Shown here piece by piece: positions 8,418 through 15,900 of a stretch of 64,000 bases of DNA. The stretch comes from Paenibacillus guangzhouensis. GTDB taxonomy: Bacteria > Bacillota > Bacilli > Paenibacillales > Paenibacillaceae. The stretch is taken from assembly GCF_009363075.1 (NCBI RefSeq), contig NZ_CP045293.1:5078501-5142500 (forward strand), in the 5' to 3' direction. The first letter of the stretch is position 1. Each line of letters begins with the position of its first letter. Below the pieces are notes generated by a model, which worked only from the letters and a program-made list of their open reading frames with translations, was not told the DNA's origin and ran no database searches. Both the position numbers and the translations under genes were made by a program.

Positions 8418-9644
8418 ATGAACAGATTAGCAGCCTTACGCGAGCCCTCTACGCGTAAATTATTATTCAGCGCAGGCCTGAGCTGGTTATTCGATGCCAT
8501 GGATGTTGGCATGGTGTCCTTCATCATTGCTGCGATTGCCGTTGACTGGCACCTTGGCGCGCAGCAGATCGGCCTTGTCGCGGCCATCAACTCGATCGGG
8601 ATGGCTGCCGGCGCAGCGGTAGCTGGAACTTTGGCAGATCGATACGGCCGCAGGTCGATCCTCATCTGGACGCTATTGATTTTCTCCGCGGCCAGCGGAT
8701 TATCAGCACTCGTATCCAGCTTCGTCGCACTATGTATTTTGCGATTCATCGCAGGATTCGGCCTTGGCGGGGAACTCCCCGTTGCTTCGACACTTGTATC
8801 CGAATCTGTACCACCGAAGGAACGAGGCCGGGCCGTTGTGCTCCTCGAGAGCTTCTGGGCCTTTGGCTGGATCTTATCGGCATTGATCGCTTACTTCGTC
8901 ATTCCGGATTACGGCTGGCGCATTGCCTTCGTGATCAGTGCATTGCCTGCCTTCTATGCCCTTTACCTTCGCCGGGCGATTCAAGATTCGCCCCGTTACA
9001 CGGCGGCAGTACAGCAGAAGCCACTGCCGTTCCGTCAGCGTGTCGCGTCCGTCTGGTCGGCGAAGTATCGCCGTTCTACGATTACCCTGTGGATTCTATG
9101 GTTTACCGTCGTCTTCTCCTACTACGGCATGTTCCTCTGGCTCCCGACGGTCATGGTGATGAAAGGTTATGATCTCGTTAAGAGCTTCCAATACGTGCTG
9201 ATCATTACGCTTGCACAATTGCCAGGGTATTTCACGGCTGCGTATTTCATCGAGAAAATCGGCCGAAAATTCGTACTCGTAACGTATCTGGTCCTAACGG
9301 CTGTAAGTGCGATTTGGTTCGGGATGGCCTCTTCCGAAGGCATGCTGATTGCAGCAGGAATTTGCCTATCCTTCTTCAATCTCGGCGCATGGGGCGGGAT
9401 GTATGCTTATACGCCTGAGCTCTATCCGACAGAGGTACGCTCCACGGGCGTTGGACTTGCTGCTTCCTTTGGGCGCATCGGCGGCGTGATCGGCCCTTAT
9501 CTGGTCGGCATGCTCGTCGCTCGAGAGACAGCGATGACGACGATCTTCACCATCTTCTTCGTTGCAATTCTCCTCGGGGCGCTCGTCGTCTTGTTCTGGG
9601 GACGCGAGACCAAGGGAATCGATCCCGATAGCCCATCAGCGTAA
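8418..9644 (+). CDS. niaP: MFS permease, NiaP (niacin permease) family
   Basis: A 408-residue, 12-helix transporter. The N-terminal GLSWLFDAMDVGMVSF, the loop GGELPVASTLVSE and the C-terminal half GAWGGMYAYTPELYPT run parallel to B. subtilis NiaP (YceI), an importer of nicotinate. A weak ribosome binding site (GGAG) precedes the ATG. It follows the sulfatase with no terminator between, so co-transcription is possible; that leaves open a different aromatic or sulfate-ester-derived substrate. No NAD biosynthesis genes are near. Confidence 0.75.
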   Translation: MNRLAALREPSTRKLLFSAGLSWLFDAMDVGMVSFIIAAIAVDWHLGAQQIGLVAAINSIGMAAGAAVAGTLADRYGRRSILIWTLLIFSAASGLSALVSSFVALCILRFIAGFGLGGELPVASTLVSESVPPKERGRAVVLLESFWAFGWILSALIAYFVIPDYGWRIAFVISALPAFYALYLRRAIQDSPRYTAAVQQKPLPFRQRVASVWSAKYRRSTITLWILWFTVVFSYYGMFLWLPTVMVMKGYDLVKSFQYVLIITLAQLPGYFTAAYFIEKIGRKFVLVTYLVLTAVSAIWFGMASSEGMLIAAGICLSFFNLGAWGGMYAYTPELYPTEVRSTGVGLAASFGRIGGVIGPYLVGMLVARETAMTTIFTIFFVAILLGALVVLFWGRETKGIDPDSPSA

Positions 9645-9655
9645 TCTAATGCAAT

Positions 9656-9694
9656 AAAAAGGCTTCCTCCGATACTGAATCGGAGGAAGCCTTT
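9656..9694. terminator. Bidirectional terminator between niaP and 9700
   Basis: A perfect 13-bp stem (9661-9673 with 9679-9691) around ACTGA is flanked by A5 and T3, able to end transcription from both converging units. Confidence 0.9.
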
Positions 9695-9699
9695 CATCT

Positions 9700-9945
9700 T
9701 TACGTCCAAGCCCAGAAGAAACCATCGCGATCCCACGCGACCCTGCCCTTATGCAGCTTGCGAAACGCCTTCTTTACTTCTTTCTCCAGTGAAGCATTTC
9801 CGTTCTCATTCACAAAAACAAATTGCTCGCCAAAATGCGTCCGTACGTATGCAATAGCATCGGTTTGATGCAATGTCCCCTTGAACTCAATTTCATCGAC
9901 CATCCATTTGGCAACAGTCTGCGGTGTCACATCCATGTTGTTCAT
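9700..9945 (-). CDS. Small conserved protein, DUF6953-like
   Basis: An 81-residue (or 78-residue) acidic protein without signal peptide or helices long enough for a membrane. Its pattern, a helical half followed by GRVAWDRDGFFWAW at the end, resembles a small Bacillota family I believe is DUF6953; no function is known to me. The ribosome binding site AAGGAG overlaps the stop codon of the upstream gene (9952-10470), so translation is probably coupled. The ATG at 9945 is only two bases from AAGGAG, while the ATG at 9936 is eleven bases away; the start is therefore unsure. Confidence 0.7.
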   Translation of the reverse strand: MNNMDVTPQTVAKWMVDEIEFKGTLHQTDAIAYVRTHFGEQFVFVNENGNASLEKEVKKAFRKLHKGRVAWDRDGFFWAWT

Positions 9946-9951
9946 CGCTCC

Positions 9952-10470
9952 TTATTTCGCTGCGCGAGCAAATCCTTCTTCGATCAGATATTCCACAGCT
10001 TCCTCGTACGATTCGAATACCGTATCGAGATCTTTGCCTGCGAAAATATACCACATCTGATCCTCGTCTTCAAATTTCAATTCCAGCACCTGGCTCTTCG
10101 CGTTCGTCCAACGCTCTTCATTCGCTTTCTCATTGGTAGTCGGAGCTGGCGCATCCGATGCCTCGGTATTCCCAGCTGCACGGCGCACCCCTTTCCACGT
10201 CAAGGAACGAATCGATGCCTCAATGAGCGTGCGAATTTCTTCCGCAGACATATCGCGAATGTTCACCAGCCCGCGATCATCCACGTCATAACCGGTTAGA
10301 TACCCGGCATAGACGAACCCATTGCCGTTCGGGTGCAAGTGATAAACGACGGTCTTTTTATCAAACATACTTTCCTCGAAATGATAATTTACACGTTTCA
10401 TGGATACATTTTTGCGTTCCAATTCAGGGAATGAATCGGCAATCGCAAGCTTTTCTTCAAAACTAAGCAT
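9952..10470 (-). CDS. Conserved hypothetical protein, acidic, cytosolic
   Basis: A 172-residue protein I do not recognise. The first half has a YVFAGYLTGYDVDDRG-like beta-rich stretch and the helix SAEEIRTLIEASIRSL. A low-complexity hinge follows (about 100-117). The end, from about 120, contains LELKFEDEDQMWYIF and a helix ending in ARAAK. It has no Cys, signal or membrane segment. The start follows GCGGAGG at ten bases. It is transcribed with the small downstream gene at 9700, whose ribosome binding site lies in its stop codon, so the two products may act together. Confidence 0.75.
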   Translation of the reverse strand: MLSFEEKLAIADSFPELERKNVSMKRVNYHFEESMFDKKTVVYHLHPNGNGFVYAGYLTGYDVDDRGLVNIRDMSAEEIRTLIEASIRSLTWKGVRRAAGNTEASDAPAPTTNEKANEERWTNAKSQVLELKFEDEDQMWYIFAGKDLDTVFESYEEAVEYLIEEGFARAAK

Positions 10471-10601
10471 ATATCGTCGGCCTCCGCATGGCTATTGTAG
10501 TAAGCCTCATTATACCACAAGCACCGGATAATCCTAACCCCGCATGATATCTATCCATAACGTCTCCCGGAACAAGGTAGGTGACACACCGGTTCCGGTT
10601 C

Positions 10602-10641
10602 AAAAAAACACCCCCATCACCCGAAATGCAGGCATGGAGGT
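10602..10641 (-). terminator. Intrinsic terminator of tgl
   Basis: An 8-bp stem (10634-10641 with 10610-10617, one G-U pair) is followed on the reverse strand by a run of seven T. Confidence 0.7.
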
Positions 10642-10667
10642 CTGGCCAATCATATATTTGCGTGTGA

Positions 10668-11489
10668 TTAATAATAATACATCGTCTGCGATCCGATCTG
10701 GGCGACGAACGGGTTCCACGCTTGCTGTGAGAACGCCTGGGCTGCATAACCATTCGAGGATAAATTGCGTATGGACTCAAAGTCCGGATGCACGACTAAA
10801 TCTGCCTGGAAGGCCTCTCTTGTGCTGAACGGCTTCCGCTTCTCATTCAAGGCCGCCAGAATTTCTTCCGACGACTTGAGCCCAATTCCATGACCAAAAT
10901 ATAGATTCGGACCCATGGCGATCGCATTCTCACCTCGCCACTCCGGTCCTTTCGGATCAAAATCCGGGTTCTCGAAATATACCCCATCCCCGAGATACGC
11001 TTCGTTCTTATCCTCCGTGACGACGAGCGGTAGATAGTTGCTGGCATGCCAGTCTCGGAGATATAGATTTTGGAAATACTTATTAAACTCGTCGTCTCCG
11101 ATCATTTCCAGTACTGCTTTATAGAATAGAATCATGATCGCTGTTGAGCATTCAAACCCATAGTATTCACCATGCTCGAATATATCTCGAATCCCATCTG
11201 CGGGCTGAACATTTCCTTTTAACCGGAATCCACCATTCGGTGTTCGTGTCCAATATCGTGGGTTAGCGAACGATTCCCGAAAAGGCGAAAACCTAGCGTA
11301 GCTTGCGTTCAAGGCATTGGCTGCCTCCACGATTTTACTCCTCATTTGCATTTCATAGACTAACGCTTCCCTCGAAGGGTAATTATAAGTTACCGGGCTG
11401 TTCTCCTTCGCCTTTACAATACTTCGCTCCATCCGCGTCAGCGGCAAACTACTGGCTTCTTGTAAAGGTTTCCCCGAAATAAGTATCAC
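10668..11489 (-). CDS. tgl: Spore-coat protein-glutamine gamma-glutamyltransferase (transglutaminase Tgl)
   Basis: Cross-links coat proteins by joining Gln and Lys side chains during sporulation. The active-site Cys is Cys114 in YGFECSTAI, matching Cys116 of B. subtilis Tgl; the partner Glu (PEWRGEN) and His (YFGHG) motifs follow in the same order. At 273 residues it is somewhat longer than the 245-residue B. subtilis protein, mainly at the C-terminus. The start is GTG with GGAGGAG five bases upstream. It is a single gene with its own terminator. It marks the organism as a spore former. Confidence 0.92.
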   Translation of the reverse strand: MILISGKPLQEASSLPLTRMERSIVKAKENSPVTYNYPSREALVYEMQMRSKIVEAANALNASYARFSPFRESFANPRYWTRTPNGGFRLKGNVQPADGIRDIFEHGEYYGFECSTAIMILFYKAVLEMIGDDEFNKYFQNLYLRDWHASNYLPLVVTEDKNEAYLGDGVYFENPDFDPKGPEWRGENAIAMGPNLYFGHGIGLKSSEEILAALNEKRKPFSTREAFQADLVVHPDFESIRNLSSNGYAAQAFSQQAWNPFVAQIGSQTMYYY

Positions 11490-11720
11490 GGCTTCTCCTC
11501 CAGACTCGTTTATGATGACACCGTCCTAGGTTATTGTACGTATTCTGGGCCGAAATCGTGCATGGTTCTTTCCTTCGTTCTAGTTCTATTAGACTAGTAA
11601 AATTCTCGCATGTTCCCACTGGTGATAGCGCTTTTTTGCGAAATCCGACTTTTTCTTCCTAACACCTTCCATTTCGCCTGTCGAAACCCTTATTTTCACC
11701 AAATTTTGAGAATTTTCTTA

Positions 11721-11749
11721 TTGACTATTTGATAGAACAAGACTACTAT
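11721..11749 (+). promoter_or_regulatory. SigA promoter of the riboswitch-PPEP transcript
   Basis: TTGACT (11721-11726), a 17-base spacer and TACTAT (11744-11749). Transcription would begin about 35 bases before the first aptamer. No second promoter is evident between the aptamer copies. The stretch 11490-11720 between tgl and this promoter holds nothing else I can support. Confidence 0.75.
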
Positions 11750-11790
11750 AGTGATAGATTCATAGAACTTATTTCCTATTAAAATGATAA

Positions 11791-11868
11791 AGGCAAAGCC
11801 GTCGAAAGATGGTGACGCAAAGCTATAGGGGCTAACGCGAGGAACACTCGCCATGCCAGCCAGTTACC
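11791..11868 (+). promoter_or_regulatory. c-di-GMP-I riboswitch aptamer, copy 1
   Basis: The class I c-di-GMP (GEMM-I) aptamer pattern is complete: GGCAAAG, a GAAA-capped hairpin, GACGCAAAGC, AGGGGCTAACG, the second hairpin, and CAGCCAGTTACC. The guanine equivalent to G20 of the Vibrio Vc2 aptamer, which sets c-di-GMP specificity, is present. Copy 1 has the hairpin GTC-GAAA-GAT where copies 2 and 3 have ATC-GAGA-GAT; both loops are GNRA, as tetraloop docking requires. Confidence 0.93.
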
Positions 11869-11899
11869 GACATAGAAGTACAACGTTATTCGCGTTGTG

Positions 11900-11932
11900 A
11901 ACCCTTCTTATTTCGGTAAGAAGGGTTTTTTA
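11900..11932 (+). terminator. Riboswitch-controlled terminator after aptamer 1
   Basis: AACCCTTCTTA (11900-11910), loop TTTCGG, and TAAGAAGGGTT (11917-11927) then T-run. Aptamer segments AGGG (11827-11830) and AACGCGA (11834-11840) can pair with CCCT (11902-11905) and TCGCGTT (11890-11896), which would block this stem when the aptamer is unfolded. Ligand would therefore favour termination. Confidence 0.85.
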
Positions 11933-11969
11933 CGTACAACAATTTCATATGTCAACTCCGTATTGACAA

Positions 11970-12047
11970 AGGCAAACCCATCGAGAGATGGCGACGCAAA
12001 GCTATAGGGGCTAACGCGAGGAACACTCGCCATGCCAGCCAGTTACC
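11970..12047 (+). promoter_or_regulatory. c-di-GMP-I riboswitch aptamer, copy 2
   Basis: Same architecture as copy 1, displaced by exactly 179 bp. It differs from copy 1 only in the first hairpin, where the stem is better paired and the loop is GAGA. It is identical to copy 3 over the aptamer. Confidence 0.93.
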
Positions 12048-12078
12048 GACATAGAAGTACAACGTTATTCGCGTTGTG

Positions 12079-12111
12079 AACCCTTCTTATTTCGGTAAGA
12101 AGGGTTTTTTA
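12079..12111 (+). terminator. Riboswitch-controlled terminator after aptamer 2
   Basis: Exact copy, 179 bp downstream, of the terminator behind aptamer 1, with the same flanking ACAACG...CGTTGT segment. Confidence 0.85.
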
Positions 12112-12148
12112 CGTACAACAATTTCATATGTCAACTCCGTATTGACAA

Positions 12149-12226
12149 AGGCAAACCCATCGAGAGATGGCGACGCAAAGCTATAGGGGCTAACGCGAGG
12201 AACACTCGCCATGCCAGCCAGTTACC
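12149..12226 (+). promoter_or_regulatory. c-di-GMP-I riboswitch aptamer, copy 3, with translational expression platform
   Basis: Third aptamer at the same 179-bp period, but the copied terminator is absent. Instead GAACACTC (12200-12207) in the aptamer is complementary over eight bases to GAGTGTTC (12272-12279), which contains part of the PPEP ribosome binding site. A nearby CACTC (12242-12246) can also cover it. This copy should act on translation; the direction cannot be settled by eye. Confidence 0.88.
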
Positions 12227-12282
12227 AATTCTAAGCTAACGCACTCGGACGAGGACGTTCTGCTTGCCAAGGAGTGTTCGTG

Positions 12283-12930
12283 ATGAAACAAACTAAACTC
12301 GTGCTTATGACGTTAATGGTGCTAATGGTTATTGTACTACTCCCTACTCATACAATTCACGCACAAGGCACACTGCCTGATCAATTGGTCGTGCTGCCAA
12401 CAGGCGATTATAATGCAAAAGAAGCAAATGCGATGATGGAGCGCCTAGAGAAAATTCCTGCTCCGATCTTAAAAACCCTCGCGGATAAAGGCGTTAAAGT
12501 AAAATTAACCAACGATATCATTACCAAGGAGCCTGAACTCAATTACCTCAAAGGCGTAACGCCAAGAGGCTGGGAAGGCACAGGACTTACATGGGATGAC
12601 GTACCCGGCGTCAGCGAGAAAGTCGTCGTGGTCCGCATTGGCTACAGTAAAAAAGGCCATGGTCACAACTCGTACAACCTTGAAATCCATGAGACGTTGC
12701 ACGCGGTAGACCGATTCGTATTTAACAACGTAAGCGACTCGCAAGACTTCAAGGACGTCTTCAATAAAGAAGCAGCGAACAACTACCATGACGGTTATGT
12801 ATCGGCTTACCCTGCCGAGTATTTCGCAGAAAGCGCAAGCTTGTACCTCTACAATGATACAACACGTGAAGAGCTGAAGAAGGACGCTCCGCTTACATAC
12901 GATTTTATGGACAAGCTATTTAATCAATAA
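12283..12930 (+). CDS. Secreted Pro-Pro endopeptidase, PPEP-2 type zinc metalloprotease
   Basis: Extracellular protease of the PPEP family that cuts between two prolines. A hydrophobic signal peptide ends near THTIHAQ. The zinc motif is HETLH within EIHETLHAVDRF, and the downstream PAEYFAESA supplies the third zinc-ligand Glu. The mature part, about 190 residues, fits PPEP-1 and PPEP-2. I start at the ATG at 12283, eight bases after AAGGAG; a GTG at 12274 overlaps that site. PPEP-2 of Paenibacillus alvei cleaves PLP-PVP, and the converging neighbour carries that motif three times. Three c-di-GMP riboswitches precede the gene. Confidence 0.93.
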   Translation: MKQTKLVLMTLMVLMVIVLLPTHTIHAQGTLPDQLVVLPTGDYNAKEANAMMERLEKIPAPILKTLADKGVKVKLTNDIITKEPELNYLKGVTPRGWEGTGLTWDDVPGVSEKVVVVRIGYSKKGHGHNSYNLEIHETLHAVDRFVFNNVSDSQDFKDVFNKEAANNYHDGYVSAYPAEYFAESASLYLYNDTTREELKKDAPLTYDFMDKLFNQ

Positions 12931-12935
12931 GATAG

Positions 12936-12970
12936 AAAAGCTCCCCTCTGATCATCAGAGAGGAGCTTTT
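12936..12970. terminator. Bidirectional terminator between PPEP and VMSP genes
   Basis: A long stem, AAAAGCTCC...GGAGCTTTT with inner CTCTGAT/ATCAGAG, lies between the two convergent stop codons and can serve both. Confidence 0.9.
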
Positions 12971-12989
12971 GTGTTATAACTCGAACTTC

Positions 12990-15900
12990 TTATTCAGGAT
13001 ACACGTGCTTCGGCTTGATTTCGTTCCAAGTCTCGGTGTCATCCTCATTCCTTGTGTAACCATGGTAGTTCGTCGCTTCGATGACATCGGTGTAATACCA
13101 TTTGTTCACCGAATTATCTGGCCACATTTTCGCATCTTCATGGATGCCTTTGACCTTCACTTTACGGTTCAAGACGCTGTTGATAAATGCCATTGCTTCT
13201 GCGCGTGTGATGTATTGGTTCGGTTTGAACGTGTTGTCATCATAGCCTTTGATCCAGCCTTTGTTCGCTGCAGAGACAATGTATTTCTCAGCCCAATGTC
13301 CTTTGATATCCGTGAACATTTCGTTTTTCTTCTCATCCAATTTGTCGAAACGGGATGCAATCGCTGCGAATTCTGCTCTCGTAATCTGTTGACTTGGCTT
13401 GAACGAACCGTCTTGGTAACCTGTAATGATGCCAGCATTCTCCATCGTTGCGATATGCTTGCTCGACCAACGCTTCTGCTCAACATCTTTGTAAGAGCTG
13501 ATCTGCTTCATGTACTCATTGCGTGACTCATCATCCATCAGACGATAGAAGATCGCCGCAACCTCTTCACGGCTGATCAGGTTCTCAGGCTTAATCATGC
13601 CATCTGGATAGCCGTTGATGTAGTTGAAATGCTTATCCTTTTCCAATTGCGGTGGAACTGGAGGCAATGGTGGTACCGGTGGCAATGGAACAGGCGGCAA
13701 CGGTGTTGTCGTCGATGGCGTCGATGGGCCTGTTGGATCTACAGGAGGTGTCGTCGTGTTCTTCGTGTAGAAGAATGTGAGCGTTTGACCTTCTTGATCC
13801 GTAAACGTGTAATCCTGCTGTGCCTTTTCCGCCGTGTAGCCTACTACTGGTGCAGCGTTAAGCTTAACGGTAACGCCCGCTTTCCCAGTTACACTGCTTG
13901 CTGTTGCCAATTCTTTGTTCGTGCCCTTTTCTAGATACTTCACAGTAACGTTGTGGTCTTTCTCGACCGGTGTATTAACTTTAACGTAGCGAATTTCCAA
14001 CGTCTGGTCTGGTTTGTCTGTGAAGGTGTAAGTGTATTCTGGTTGTTCTGGTTTATACGTAATACCATCTTTTGTGATCGGTTCTGGCTTAATCGTGATG
14101 GTTGTACCTGTCTTACCTTCTTTAACCTCTACGTTCAATTCAACTTTCTTATCTCCATCCACGTACACATGGTGAACCGTTACTTTTTGGAGATCTTCCA
14201 CGTTTCCTTTGTTGTAGTAGAATGTGTATTGTTGTAATTCTTCTGCTGTTACTGGGTATTCAAACTCGAAATTCTCTGGCAAATAGACGGCATCCGATAC
14301 CGAGATTGTCTTAGCAACCAAGTGAAGGTTCTTGCCTACTTCTCCTTCATGGGTTGTTGGATCTTGCAGAGGAAGATCTGTCTCACGGTCAACATAGTTC
14401 ACGGTAACCGTACGTTTCTCAGCAGGTACATCATTCTTGGTGTAGAAGAATGTGTGTGTCTGCTGATTGCCGTTCGCGATCTCGTACTTCCACTCTTCAA
14501 TAACAGCCGTGAATCCTTCTACAAACACTGATTTAATCATTTCGCCATCAGCAATATCTTCTAATAGCTTTTCTGAAGCCAGAACATTTTCTGTTCCTTG
14601 CTCAAGATATTTCACGAGAAGAGTGCGCTTTGGAACAACAGCATCTTTCGTGTAGTAGAAGATCGCTTCTTGCGCTGCATCCGCAGTGAATGTGTACTCG
14701 ATCGTTCCTTGCTCTACTGTGTAACCAGGGATTGCTAACGCTGTTATCGTTGTCGTCTTACCTGTTACACCGTCTACATTTGTTGCTTCTTGAAGTGGTT
14801 TATCCGTACCTTTTTCAAGGTACTTTACTTTTACGGTTTGTTTATTAGCTGTGTAGTAGAACACTGCTTCTTGCGTTTCATTCGTATTGAATGTGTATTC
14901 AATCGTTCCTTGCTCTGCCGTGTAACCAGGGATTTCCAACGCTGTTATCGTTGCTGTTTGGCCTGCCACACCATCTGCACTTGTTGCTTCTTGAAGCTGT
15001 TTATTTGTACCTTTTTCTAGGTACTTCACGATTACGGTTTGTTTATTAGCTGTGTAGTAGAACACTGCTTCTTGCGTTTCATTCGTATTGAATGTGTATT
15101 CAATCGTTCCTTGCTCTGCCGTGTAACCAGGGACTTCCAAAGCCGTCAACGTTACTGTTTGCCCTGCCACACCATTTGCACTTGTTGATTCTTGAAGCGA
15201 TTTATTCGTGCCTTTCTCGAGGTACTTCACTGTTACGCTTTGCTTATCTGCTGTATAGTAGAAAACTACTTCTTGGTCGGCACTCGCAGTAAACGTGTAT
15301 TCAATTGTTCCTTGCTCTGCTGTGTAACCAGGGATTGCTAACGCCGTTATCGTCGTCGTCTTACCTGTTACGCCATCTACTTTTGTTGCCTCTTGAAGCG
15401 GTTTATCCGTACCCTTTTCAAGGTATTTCACTTTTACGGTTTGTTTAGCTGCTGTGTAATAGAAAGTCACTTCTTGCTTGGCATTCGCAGTAAACGTGTA
15501 TTCAATCGTTCCTTGTTCTGCCGTGTAACCAGGGATTGCCAACGCTGTTATCGTTGTCGTCTTACCTGTTACGCCATCTACTTTTGTTGCCTCTTGAAGC
15601 GGTTTATCCGTACCTTTTTCAAGGTATTTCACTTTTACAGTTTGTTTAGCTGCTGTGTAATAGAAAGTTACTTCTTGCTTGGCATTCGCAGTAAACGTGT
15701 ATTCAATCGTTCCTTGTTCTGCCGTGTAACCAGGGATTTCTAACGCTTTTATCGTTGTCGTCTTACCTGTTACGCCATCTACTTTTGTTGCCTCTTGAAG
15801 CGGTTTATCCGTACCTTTTTCAAGGTACTTCACCATTACAGTCTGTTCATCCGCTGTATAGTAGAAGATTTGCTCCTGTCCTGGTTCCGCTGTATAAGTA

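Noticed and set aside
10568-10598. CCGGAAC/GTTCCGG inverted repeat upstream of the 9952-10470 gene
   Set aside because: Only seven pairs around a 17-base loop with no T-run; no function can be supported.
11791-12226. 179-bp tandem repeats considered as a mobile element or MITE array
   Set aside because: Each unit is accounted for by a c-di-GMP-I aptamer plus terminator; there are no terminal inverted repeats or target duplications.
12969-13526. 185-residue plus-strand frame over the SLH end of the adhesin gene
   Set aside because: Antisense shadow of well-matched SLH domains, without ribosome binding site.
14600-15840. Regular direct repeats that could suggest a CRISPR array
   Set aside because: The period is 201 bp, there are no unique spacers of 30-40 bp, and the repeats are in-frame MucBP-like protein units.
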